Shown here: positions 42,774-50,407 of the stretch, one piece after another | How the letters are laid out: each line of letters starts with the position of its first letter | Position numbering within the stretch: the stretch's first letter is position 1 | Source: an uncultured Clostridia bacterium | GTDB taxonomy: Bacteria; Bacillota; Clostridia; Oscillospirales; Ruminococcaceae | Direction: 5' to 3' | Assembly (NCBI GenBank): GCA_945923775.1 | Contig: CAMELR010000002.1 | Coordinates: 131,837-195,836 of the forward strand | DNA length: 64,000 nucleotides | Program-made: the position numbers and the translations under genes | Notes under the pieces: generated by a model | The model's input: only the letters and a program-made list of their open reading frames with translations | What the model was told of the DNA's origin: nothing | Database searches by the model: none

Positions 42774-43745
42774 ATGGAGTTTCCGGCAGAGCTGCGCGGC
42801 GAGGTCGAGCGGCTGCTATCTGAAGAAAATACTGACAAGCTCGCAAAGGCGGCGGAGGGAATATCCGCGCGCTACCGCGGGAACGACGGCAGCGGAAAGC
42901 GGCTGGTCAGCTCCCGGCGGGACATACTGGCGTATTCCGCAGTGAGAATGCCCGCGACGTTCGGGGCGGTGAGCCGTTCGCTGGAGCTGGCTCTGGAGTG
43001 CCTCCCCGGGGGCGGGGAGTTCCGGACAGTGCTGGATATCGGCGCGGGTACGGGCGCTGCAACGCACGCGGCGTATCTCGCGGCTGACTGCGGGGAGTTC
43101 ACCTGCATAGAGCGCGAGCCTGAGATGATATCCGTGGGCAGGCAGCTTACGGAGTTCTGCGGAGTTCCCGCCGTGTGGAAGCAGGGCGACATCACTTCCG
43201 GCTTTGACGACAGCGCGGAGCTTGTAATGTGCTCCTACTGCCTGAACGAGCTTACCGAAGCCGCCCGCAGAAAAGCGGTGGAGCAGCTGTGGAGCAGCAC
43301 TCAGCGGCTGCTTCTCATAGTGGAGCCGGGTACTCCGGACGGTTATTCCCGGATACTTTCCGCGCGGCAGCAGCTTATCGGTCTCGGAGCGCATATCGCG
43401 GCTCCCTGCCCGCATGAGAACGCCTGTCCGCTTACCGTTGGCGCTGAGCCGGGCGACTGGTGCCACTTTACGGTGAGGGTCGCACGCAGCAGGCTCCACA
43501 AGCAGCTAAAGGGAGGCGACGTTCCGTATGAGGACGAGAAATTCTGCTTCCTGGCGGCTTCCCGGGAGGATGTCTCGCCATGTGCGGCGAGGGTCCTCCG
43601 CCACCCGAGGATAGACAGCGGCCGTATCACGCTGAAGCTGTGCACGCCCGGCGGCGCTGAGGAGCGCATGGTCACAAAGAAAAGTCCGCAGTTCAAGGCG
43701 GCGAGGAAATCCGACGCTGGCGACAGCTTCGGGTCATATGGATAG
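42774..43745 (+). CDS. Rsm22-like ribosomal methyltransferase family protein
   Basis: 323 residues with a SAM-binding motif VLDIGAGTGAATHA (87-100), the CSYCLNEL acidic loop, and a cysteine set (C212 PHENAC218, DWC230 HF) typical of Rsm22/METTL17-type proteins, which carry an Fe-S cluster and assist small-ribosomal-subunit assembly in mitochondria. Bacterial members are poorly studied. Start supported by GAGGAT, 11 bases after the hydrolase gene. Confidence 0.82.
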   Translation: MEFPAELRGEVERLLSEENTDKLAKAAEGISARYRGNDGSGKRLVSSRRDILAYSAVRMPATFGAVSRSLELALECLPGGGEFRTVLDIGAGTGAATHAAYLAADCGEFTCIEREPEMISVGRQLTEFCGVPAVWKQGDITSGFDDSAELVMCSYCLNELTEAARRKAVEQLWSSTQRLLLIVEPGTPDGYSRILSARQQLIGLGAHIAAPCPHENACPLTVGAEPGDWCHFTVRVARSRLHKQLKGGDVPYEDEKFCFLAASREDVSPCAARVLRHPRIDSGRITLKLCTPGGAEERMVTKKSPQFKAARKSDAGDSFGSYG

Positions 43746-43809
43746 TGGGATATTAAGGCACAGAGCCTGAATATAATGTTAACAAGAATAATGTATGGAG
43801 GTAATGAAC

Positions 43810-44853
43810 ATGTTTAAGAAAACAACCGTAGCGATCATTCTGAGCGCAGTTATCATGGCTGGTTCTTCTGTTTCAGCATTTGCAGAGGCTCCGGTTCAGA
43901 CCGTAGTTGTAGAGCAGGAATATGCGGCTTCCGCAGCCAAGACCTGGGACGGCAAGGCAGCGCTCCAGGCGGGTCAGAAGTACGTTATCAAGAAGAACGT
44001 CACCGTTTCCGGCAAGGTAACGCTCCCTAAGGGAACCACCCTGACCGTAAACAAGGGCGCAAAGCTCACCATCGGCTCAAAGGGCGCGCTGACCGTAAAG
44101 GGCACGCTGTCTGTTAAGTCCGGCGCTACACTGGCTGTAAACGGCACTCTGACGACTGCAAAGGGCAGCAAGCTCACCGACGCCGGCACTATCAAGTTTG
44201 CAAAGACCGCTAAGGTAACTCTCGGCGGCAAGCTGACCGTTTCCAAGACTGGTAAGGTCACCGGCGCTCCAAAGAGCATAAAGCTCGCAAAGACCGGCTC
44301 CGTAGCGATCACCGGAACCAACTCCTGCAAGAAGCTGGCTGCGCTCCTCAACACTGCCGCAGCTTCCACCAAGGACGCTCTCGCACAGGATAAGAAGGAC
44401 GTTGAGACCTTCCTCAACAATGTTGCAAATGCGGTTATCAAGGACGGCAGCGCATACAGTGCAATAAAGATGGCTGTTCCGGCTGATTACTTCAAGCAGA
44501 CAGAAGATGAGTTCAATGCATACACCAAGACTCTTGATCCGTCTGACGAAGCTTATGGTATGACATTTGAGCAGTTTATTGACGCTCTGTTATCTGCACA
44601 GATCGAAAGTATCACCCGTTCCATTCAGTCCATAAAGATAAGCGTAGCTGACCTGTCCGACTGCAAGAGCAAGCTCACAGCGGATCAGAAGCAGATGTAT
44701 GCAAACTGCGGCGACATCACAAAGGCGTATATCGCTAAGATCAAGAGCGATGTGACCTTCAAGCCGGGCGCTGATACAAGCGGATACAATACCGATGATC
44801 TCGGCGAGATCACAGTAGTTAACGCCGGCGGAAACTGGTACATCGCAGGCTGA
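43810..44853 (+). CDS. Secreted beta-repeat protein
   Basis: 347 residues with a classical signal peptide (MFKKTTVAIILSAVIMAGSS, cleaved near AFA-EAP). From about 55 to 165 there are short repeats of the form G-x-L-x-V-x-x-G-A-x-L (GTTLTVNKGAKLTIGSKGAL, GTLSVKSGATLAVNGTL), which predict a right-handed beta-solenoid. The C-terminal half is helical with an AG end. No sorting signal, so it is secreted or loosely attached. The ATG is 8 bases after GGAGG. Its stop overlaps the PPTase start (TGATG), an unexpected pairing. Confidence 0.8.
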   Translation: MFKKTTVAIILSAVIMAGSSVSAFAEAPVQTVVVEQEYAASAAKTWDGKAALQAGQKYVIKKNVTVSGKVTLPKGTTLTVNKGAKLTIGSKGALTVKGTLSVKSGATLAVNGTLTTAKGSKLTDAGTIKFAKTAKVTLGGKLTVSKTGKVTGAPKSIKLAKTGSVAITGTNSCKKLAALLNTAAASTKDALAQDKKDVETFLNNVANAVIKDGSAYSAIKMAVPADYFKQTEDEFNAYTKTLDPSDEAYGMTFEQFIDALLSAQIESITRSIQSIKISVADLSDCKSKLTADQKQMYANCGDITKAYIAKIKSDVTFKPGADTSGYNTDDLGEITVVNAGGNWYIAG

Positions 44854-45488
44854 TGGAAGTCATAACGGTGCTGACCGGCGGAGCCGACTTTGAGGACGCG
44901 GCGGAGTATCTGCCGTATGTTTCGGCGCTCCGGCGGGACCGCATCGCCAGGAAGCGCAGCGGCTCAGACAAGCTGCTGTCGCTGACTGCCGGGCTGCTGA
45001 TATCCCTTGAAGTCACCCGCCGCACCGGAATTCCCCGCGGGAGTATCCGGTACGTTCACGGGGCATTCGGGAAGCCGTATCTTGAGGGAAGCACGCTGCA
45101 ATTTTCGCTTTCGCATACGAAGGGAGCGGTCTGTGCGGCGTTCTCCGATGGGGAATCCGGCGAGGTCGGCGTGGATATTGAGCGGCGCGACAGGCGCGTA
45201 AGCGAGCGTATCCGTGAACGCATACTAAGCGAGAACGAAAAGCCGCTGGTAAGCTCCACGGAGGACCTGCTGCGGCTGTGGGTTCAGAAGGAAGCGTTCC
45301 TGAAGCGGCTGGGCACGGGAATTGCGGACGACCTGCGCGGTGCTGATACCACACTCATGCAGGATACCGAAGCGCTGTGCTGCGGGGATTACTTTATCGG
45401 CGTTTCCGGCAGAGGAGCCGGAGCGGCTCAGGTTAAGGTAATTACGCTTGACGAGCTTCTGCGGCAGTTCGATGAAAAACTAGTATAA
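44853..45488 (+). CDS. 4'-phosphopantetheinyl transferase superfamily protein
   Basis: 211 residues of Sfp type; transfers the phosphopantetheine arm of CoA to carrier proteins. Motifs: FSLSHTKGAV (85-94), GVDIE (106-110, metal-binding D108 and E110) and WVQKEAFLK (143-151). No polyketide or peptide synthetase is nearby, so it may serve the acyl carrier protein or a distant cluster. It starts inside the stop of the secreted-repeat gene and is followed by a terminator. Confidence 0.88.
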   Translation: MEVITVLTGGADFEDAAEYLPYVSALRRDRIARKRSGSDKLLSLTAGLLISLEVTRRTGIPRGSIRYVHGAFGKPYLEGSTLQFSLSHTKGAVCAAFSDGESGEVGVDIERRDRRVSERIRERILSENEKPLVSSTEDLLRLWVQKEAFLKRLGTGIADDLRGADTTLMQDTEALCCGDYFIGVSGRGAGAAQVKVITLDELLRQFDEKLV

Positions 45489-45492
45489 AAAT

Positions 45493-45530
45493 GCTGGGGC
45501 TGTATTACAACAGCCCCAGCAATATTTTAA
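45493..45530 (+). terminator. Terminator after the phosphopantetheinyl transferase
   Basis: A perfect 11-bp stem GCTGGGGCTGT / ACAGCCCCAGC with a 6-base loop, then AATATTTT. Confidence 0.88.
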
Positions 45531-45563
45531 ATTCGGAATTATGAATGCGGAATTCCGAATTAA
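45527..45563. repeat. Dispersed A/T-rich repeat, copy B
   Basis: The inverted counterpart of copy A: AATTCGGAATT, ATGAATGCGG, AATTCCGAATTAA. The two share about 28 bases with one or two differences. Confidence 0.7.
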
Positions 45564-45589
45564 CCAGATTACACCGCTTACTCAGTTAC

Positions 45590-45625
45590 AAAAAAACCAG
45601 TGGGGACTGCAACGCAGCCCCCTGA
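45590..45625 (-). terminator. Terminator of the receiver gene
   Basis: On the minus strand GGGGGCTGC-GTT-GCAGTCCCC is followed by ACTGGTTTTTTT. Confidence 0.8.
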
Positions 45626-45628
45626 ATT

Positions 45629-46087
45629 TTACTTATTAGCCGAACCGACCTTCATAAACGGAACCTCGATGCCTTTTTCTTTTACCAGCATACTGAGATA
45701 TCTGCGCTGATCATAAAGCTCGATGATGTTGTTGATACGTCTGCGGACGAACCGTATATTGAAAGGCTTCGCAATGACGTCCGCCGCGCCGAGGTCATAC
45801 GCCCGGGACAGCGATTTGTCGGAGGTGTCCGCGCTGATGATGAAAACCGGGATATCGTCTATATATTTATTGTCCACCAGGTATTCCAGCACGCCAAATC
45901 CGTCCATTACCGGCATCATGATGTCCAGCAGGACCGCGCACAGCTTGTCTTTGTTCTTCTCGAACTCTTCTATTGCGCGCTTGCCATTTTCCGCTTCAAC
46001 GACTCTGCGGTCGCTGAACGTGTCGCTCAGCATCAGTCGGTTGAACTCGAAATCGTCAACGATGAGCAGAGTATTGCGTTCCTCCAT
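45629..46087 (-). CDS. Single-domain response regulator
   Basis: 152 residues: a receiver domain with acidic pair D11-D12, phosphoacceptor D55 (VLLDIMMPVMDG), S85 and K107 (AKPF), plus a short helical C-terminal tail without a DNA-binding or enzyme domain. It resembles stand-alone receivers used as phosphate relays or motility adaptors. No histidine kinase is adjacent. Its promoter is overlapped by a perfect palindrome. Confidence 0.92.
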   Translation of the reverse strand: MEERNTLLIVDDFEFNRLMLSDTFSDRRVVEAENGKRAIEEFEKNKDKLCAVLLDIMMPVMDGFGVLEYLVDNKYIDDIPVFIISADTSDKSLSRAYDLGAADVIAKPFNIRFVRRRINNIIELYDQRRYLSMLVKEKGIEVPFMKVGSANK

Positions 46088-46129
46088 TTATGTATCCCCT
46101 CTCCGAATGCCTGTTGGTAGATAAATCTT

Positions 46130-46154
46130 ATGGTTTAATTATATAATAAACCAT
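46130..46154. promoter_or_regulatory. Palindrome ATGGTTTA-N9-TAAACCAT over the receiver promoter
   Basis: Two perfect 8-base arms flank the -10 box of the receiver gene, the typical placement of a repressor operator. Confidence 0.55.
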
Positions 46155-46166
46155 GAAAAAAGTCAA
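46138..46166 (-). promoter_or_regulatory. Promoter of the receiver gene
   Basis: Minus strand: TTGACT (46166-46161), a 17-base spacer and TATAAT (46143-46138). Confidence 0.8.
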
Positions 46167-46237
46167 TAGGCATTTCCACAAGACATACCAGTTTATTTAC
46201 AGTTTTTTTGTGGAAGGTATAGTGTAACGTGTGTAAC

Positions 46238-47410
46238 TCAATCCTCAGCCCCGTAAACTATCTGCTTTATCATTCTCAGCGGGCGTACTCCGAGACCTCC
46301 GCAGCGCTGCACGAAATACATGAATGTGTAGCCGTCCTTGGGGTCGTTTGCCCAGAAGCAGCCGAGCCAGCCGTCCCAGCCGTATTCACCGGGGTGGGTG
46401 GATATTCCCGGAAGGCGCTCCTCCATTGCGACGCGCATGAGATTTCCGTAGCCATATCCTATGCACTGCTCCCAGTCGCATGTGCGGAGCTGGTACTGTG
46501 TGAGCTGATTTGAAGTCATGTATCTGACTGCGTTTTTGCTCAGAATGCGCCTGCCGTTGTAAACGCCCTCGTTGAGCAGCATTTCAGCGAACGCCGCGTA
46601 GTCGTCCATTGTGGAGCACAGCCCCGCGCCGCCGGACTGGAACTCCGGAGGCTTCCTGCACAGGTAGGTCAGACCTAAATGCTGCCACAGGCAGGGGACT
46701 AGCTTGCCGTCCTTTTCCTCGTAATTTTCGGCGAATCGGCAGAGCTTTTCCTCTGGTACCCAGAAATCGGTGTCCACCATTCCGAGCGGCTCGAACAGCT
46801 CCTCGCGCAGGAAATCGCCGAACTTCTTCCCGGAAACTGCCTCGATAACCGCGCCGAGAATATCCGCAGAAGAACCGTACATCCACCTGTCGCCGGGCTG
46901 GAACGCCAGCGGCACCTGACCTATGCGGTTCGCGTATTCAAGCGTATCAACGGGCTTTCCGGCTGCGACTTCCTCGCAGATCTTGTCGTAGAGATCCTGC
47001 ATTACGCTGCCTGCGGGGTAGTTACGGTCAGGATAGGCGAGACCGGAGGTCATATCCAGCAGGTCTTTTACGCAGACCTCGCGGCTCAGCGGCTCGGGAC
47101 CGTTTTCGGTGAGCACGGTCTGGTTCCTGAACCCGGGAATGAACCAGCTCACCTTGTCGTAGATATCAAGCTGACCGCGGTCAATGAGTATCATTGCGGC
47201 CGCCGCAGTGACCGGCTTGGTCATGGAGTACAGCCGCACGATGGTGTCGTCCGTCCACTTTATTCCGCGGGCTTCGTCAGCCATGCCGGCGTTCATGCGA
47301 TATATGGGGCGTCCGTTTTTCAGCACGTACGCAGAGCAGCCGACTGCGGCTCCGCTTTCGACCTGAGAGCGCAGCATATCGGAAATACGCTCGAGTTTAA
47401 CAAGATTCAT
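46238..47410 (-). CDS. Serine hydrolase, class C beta-lactamase/esterase family
   Basis: 390 residues without signal peptide. The catalytic SxxK is S62-M-T-K65 and the second motif is Y179-G-S. Further blocks: VKDLLDMTSGLAYPDR, RWMYGSSADILGAVIE, STMDDYAAFAEMLL. The absence of a signal argues for an intracellular esterase or peptidase rather than a resistance beta-lactamase. It follows the DUF1015 gene by 9 bases, probably in one transcript. Confidence 0.9.
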   Translation of the reverse strand: MNLVKLERISDMLRSQVESGAAVGCSAYVLKNGRPIYRMNAGMADEARGIKWTDDTIVRLYSMTKPVTAAAAMILIDRGQLDIYDKVSWFIPGFRNQTVLTENGPEPLSREVCVKDLLDMTSGLAYPDRNYPAGSVMQDLYDKICEEVAAGKPVDTLEYANRIGQVPLAFQPGDRWMYGSSADILGAVIEAVSGKKFGDFLREELFEPLGMVDTDFWVPEEKLCRFAENYEEKDGKLVPCLWQHLGLTYLCRKPPEFQSGGAGLCSTMDDYAAFAEMLLNEGVYNGRRILSKNAVRYMTSNQLTQYQLRTCDWEQCIGYGYGNLMRVAMEERLPGISTHPGEYGWDGWLGCFWANDPKDGYTFMYFVQRCGGLGVRPLRMIKQIVYGAED

Positions 47411-47419
47411 TTTATGACC

Positions 47420-48673
47420 TCACTTGATCTTTCTTGCTTCACAGTAGAAACGCTTATCGTGCGCATGACCCATTGAGAAGGTCTTTCTGGGGAGTGCGCC
47501 GTCCTTGATAACTGTGGGGAACAGCTCCTCCTTGGTCATGGAGGGAAGAAGGAAACCGATGCTGTTCTTTGCGGAGGAAAGGTTCTCTACAACGTCCTCG
47601 CCGTGTATGTAGTCGATCTTGCCGGCATTCTCGGAAAGCCACTTGTCGAGGAAGCTCTGGAGGCTGCCAACGGTAAGGTTAGCAGTGGGAGCGCCCACGG
47701 AATACTGCTTCTTCGCGCCGTCCAGCAGTACAGTGAAGCTCTGACCTGAGGTGCCCTCGGTGAGCTTCAGCGCAGCGGTCATGTCAGCCATGAGCTTTGC
47801 GGTGTCGGTCTCGGTAATGACGCGGTGGATAGCCTCGAACTCTAGAGCCTCGCTGTGGAGGTTCACTACCTCGGCGAGGGCGTAGCGTGCAAGCGCAGCC
47901 TCGGGAGCGTTCGCGCGCTTCTTCTGCTCGTAGCACTCCTTTGCGGTGGCGAGGGAGTGGTTGCCGTCGCCCATTGCGTACAGCAGGACGTCTTCTCCGG
48001 TGAGCCCGTAGCGCTTGTTGAAATCCGCCTTGTCGGCGAGCTTGTCGAGGGCGTCGAAAACAGCCTTTGCGTGGTCGCCGTCGACGAGCCAGCCTTCGAG
48101 ATGGCCGCCGTTCTGCATGAGGTCGAAGTCATAGAGCTTGGTGAGCTGGTCGCGCTTTGCTTCCAGCGGCTCGATAACAGTGCGCTTTACATCGTCAATG
48201 AGTATCATGATGTGCGGAAGCTCCAGCGCTGCGTCGCGGCGTATCTTCACACGCGGGGGAATACGGGAGGCAACGGTGGCTTCCGTAGCGCGCACCTGGG
48301 ACTTGCTGCCCTTGTTGTAGTCGTACTGCTCCAGGTCGATGGCTCCGACAAGTCCGGTGCGTACCTTCCCGTCGGCCTGTGTGCGGCGCATGAGTATCAG
48401 CGCGGATTTGTACTCGATGAACAGCCCCTTGTCGAGGTACTCCTGCATGGTGCGGTTGATCTTTGCAATGCGGGCGTCCGCGTCCGGCTCCTCGAGGTAG
48501 ACCTCGGGGAATATGAGGTTCAGCGTGGAGGGAGCGTCCCCTGCTATCTCGGCGGTCTTAGCCCAGTATGCGGGCTCGCTGGTGTACTGGTCGCATGCGA
48601 CTACTGACCATTTTGTCATTCCTTCCGCGTCAAGCTTCGGGAGGAGGATATCCGCTGATGTAAATGCTGTCAT
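47420..48673 (-). CDS. DUF1015 family protein
   Basis: 417 residues, close to the usual size of DUF1015 proteins, a widespread family of unknown function in anaerobes, often linked with serine and phosphonate-like metabolism. Recognisable blocks: KWSVVACDQYTSEPAYW, LVGAIDLEQYDY, LYAMGDGNHSLATAKECYE. GAAAGGAA precedes the ATG. Promoter TTGTAA-17-TATAAT lies about 65 bases upstream. First gene of a two-gene operon with the serine hydrolase. Confidence 0.9.
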   Translation of the reverse strand: MTAFTSADILLPKLDAEGMTKWSVVACDQYTSEPAYWAKTAEIAGDAPSTLNLIFPEVYLEEPDADARIAKINRTMQEYLDKGLFIEYKSALILMRRTQADGKVRTGLVGAIDLEQYDYNKGSKSQVRATEATVASRIPPRVKIRRDAALELPHIMILIDDVKRTVIEPLEAKRDQLTKLYDFDLMQNGGHLEGWLVDGDHAKAVFDALDKLADKADFNKRYGLTGEDVLLYAMGDGNHSLATAKECYEQKKRANAPEAALARYALAEVVNLHSEALEFEAIHRVITETDTAKLMADMTAALKLTEGTSGQSFTVLLDGAKKQYSVGAPTANLTVGSLQSFLDKWLSENAGKIDYIHGEDVVENLSSAKNSIGFLLPSMTKEELFPTVIKDGALPRKTFSMGHAHDKRFYCEARKIK

Positions 48674-48735
48674 TGCTGTGGTTCCTTTCTGTGGTGCGTA
48701 TTTGTGCCGGGTGATCCCGGCTTATATTCAATTAC

Positions 48736-48764
48736 ATTATAACATAATTTATGCGAGTTTACAA
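48736..48764 (-). promoter_or_regulatory. Promoter of the DUF1015 operon
   Basis: Minus strand: TTGTAA (48764-48759), a 17-base spacer and TATAAT (48741-48736) with a TGt extension. Confidence 0.75.
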
Positions 48765-48844
48765 CAGGTTTTTGGCGGCAGCAGGGAAAACGCCGCAATT
48801 TCTTTAAACCCGTGATTTATTTTTGCAGGATTCCGAAAAAGTGC

Positions 48845-48873
48845 TTGCAAAATTCGGATAACTATGGTATAAT
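48845..48873 (+). promoter_or_regulatory. Promoter of the aminotransferase gene
   Basis: TTGCAA, a 17-base spacer and TATAAT with a TGg extension. Confidence 0.85.
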
Positions 48874-48938
48874 TGACTTACATGGGCGCGGGATAGAATG
48901 CGCGCGGTAAAATGACAGCGTAAAGAGAGGAAATAACC

Positions 48939-50216
48939 ATGCTTTATTCACAGATGAGCAAAGAACAGCTTCAGGCTGAAAAGACAGCGCTTGAGAAGCA
49001 GTATGCAGACTACAAGGCAAAGGGTCTGAAGCTCGATATGTCGAGAGGTAAGCCTGCCCCCGAGCAGCTCAACCTTTCGCTTGACATGCTCCTTCACTGC
49101 CTTGACGGCGACTACAAGTCCAGCAATGGCATCGACTGCCGCAACTACGGCGTACTCGACGGTATCCCCGAGGCTAAGGCTCTGTTCCAGGAAATGCTCG
49201 GCGTTTCCGCTGACGAGGTTATCGTAGGCGGCAACTCCAGCCTTCAGATGATGTACGACACCATTATCCGTGCAATGCAGCTCGGCGTACTCGGCAGCGA
49301 GAAGCCCTGGTGCAAATACGAGCATGTGAAGTTCCTCTGCCCGGCTCCCGGCTATGACAGACACTTCGCTATCTGCCAGGCGCTCGGTATCGAGATGATC
49401 AACGTTGATTACCTCGAGGACGGCCCTGACATGGACGCTGTGGAGAAGCTGGTTTCCGAGGACGAGGAGATCAAGGGTATCTGGTGCGTTCCGATGTACT
49501 CCAACCCGACCGGCATTACTTATTCCGACGCAGTTGTAAAGCGTTTTGCAAACCTCAAGCCGAAGGCTAAGGACTTCCGAATTTTCTGGGATAACGCATA
49601 CTGCGTACACCATCTCTCCGAGAATCACGACCACCTGCTGAACATCATCGAGGAGTGCAAGAAGGCTGGCAATCCGAACATGGTATTCGAGTTCACTTCT
49701 ACCTCTAAAATATCCTTCCCGGGCGGCGGTCTTGCCGTAGTTGCAGCAAGCAAGGAGAACATCGACTTCATCAAGAGCCAGATGACCTACCAGACCATCG
49801 GCTTTGATAAGCTCAATCAGCTCCGTCACGCTAAGTACTTCAAGAACTTCGAGAGCATAAGCGAGCACATGAAGCACCATGCAGCAATTATCCGTCCGAA
49901 GTTCGACGTAGTTCTCTACATGCTCGACAAGGAGATCGAACCCTTCGGAATCGGCAAGTGGAACAAGCCCAACGGCGGCTATTTCATTTCCTTCGACGCG
50001 CTCCCCGGCTGCGCAAAGCGCATTGTATCCCTCGCTAAGGAAGCAGGCGTTGTAATGACCGGCGCAGGTGCTACATTCCCCTATGGCAAGGATCCCAAGG
50101 ACAGCAATATCCGTATTGCTCCGACATTCCCGTCTGTTGACGAGCTTCGCCAGGCTATGGAGATATTCTGTGTTTGCGTTAAGCTTGCAAGCGTTGAGGT
50201 TCTCCTTAATAAGTAA
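48939..50216 (+). CDS. Aspartate aminotransferase, type Ic
   Basis: 425 residues, PLP-dependent. It matches the Ic-type (MocR-like fold) aspartate aminotransferases: SRGKPAPEQLNLS near the start, GGNSSLQMMYD, PMYSNPTGITYSD, FWDNAYCVHHL, and the PLP lysine in FTSTSKISFPGGG. It interconverts aspartate and oxaloacetate in central nitrogen metabolism. Transcribed alone from its own promoter with AGAGAGGAA upstream and a terminator downstream. Confidence 0.92.
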   Translation: MLYSQMSKEQLQAEKTALEKQYADYKAKGLKLDMSRGKPAPEQLNLSLDMLLHCLDGDYKSSNGIDCRNYGVLDGIPEAKALFQEMLGVSADEVIVGGNSSLQMMYDTIIRAMQLGVLGSEKPWCKYEHVKFLCPAPGYDRHFAICQALGIEMINVDYLEDGPDMDAVEKLVSEDEEIKGIWCVPMYSNPTGITYSDAVVKRFANLKPKAKDFRIFWDNAYCVHHLSENHDHLLNIIEECKKAGNPNMVFEFTSTSKISFPGGGLAVVAASKENIDFIKSQMTYQTIGFDKLNQLRHAKYFKNFESISEHMKHHAAIIRPKFDVVLYMLDKEIEPFGIGKWNKPNGGYFISFDALPGCAKRIVSLAKEAGVVMTGAGATFPYGKDPKDSNIRIAPTFPSVDELRQAMEIFCVCVKLASVEVLLNK

Positions 50217-50244
50217 TCAGAATATCAGAATTGCGATATAATTG

Positions 50245-50276
50245 CTTCCGCTTCCGTATGGAGGCGGAAGTTTTTT
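50245..50276 (+). terminator. Terminator of the aminotransferase gene
   Basis: An 11-bp stem CTTCCGCTTCC-GTAT-GGAGGCGGAAG followed by TTTTTT. Confidence 0.92.
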
Positions 50277-50339
50277 GTTGCATTTAATACCACGAATAGT
50301 TTGCGGAGAATTCCTGATACGCAACTTAAATACGCAAAA

Positions 50340-50368
50340 AATCCCCCGGTTCATAGAACCGGGGGATT
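50340..50368 (-). terminator. Terminator of the 520-residue membrane-protein gene
   Basis: A perfect 12-bp stem AATCCCCCGGTT / AACCGGGGGATT; on the minus strand the stem runs into TTTTTTGCG. Confidence 0.92.
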
Positions 50369-50407
50369 CATTGTGTTTCTGATTTAACAGGTTACTAGCT
50401 TACTAGC

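Noticed and set aside
44853-45488. Marker of a polyketide or nonribosomal peptide cluster
   Set aside because: No synthetase, carrier or tailoring genes are in the surrounding sequence.
46238-47410. Antibiotic-resistance beta-lactamase
   Set aside because: SxxK is present, but there is no signal peptide and the second motif is YGS; it fits an intracellular esterase-like serine hydrolase better.
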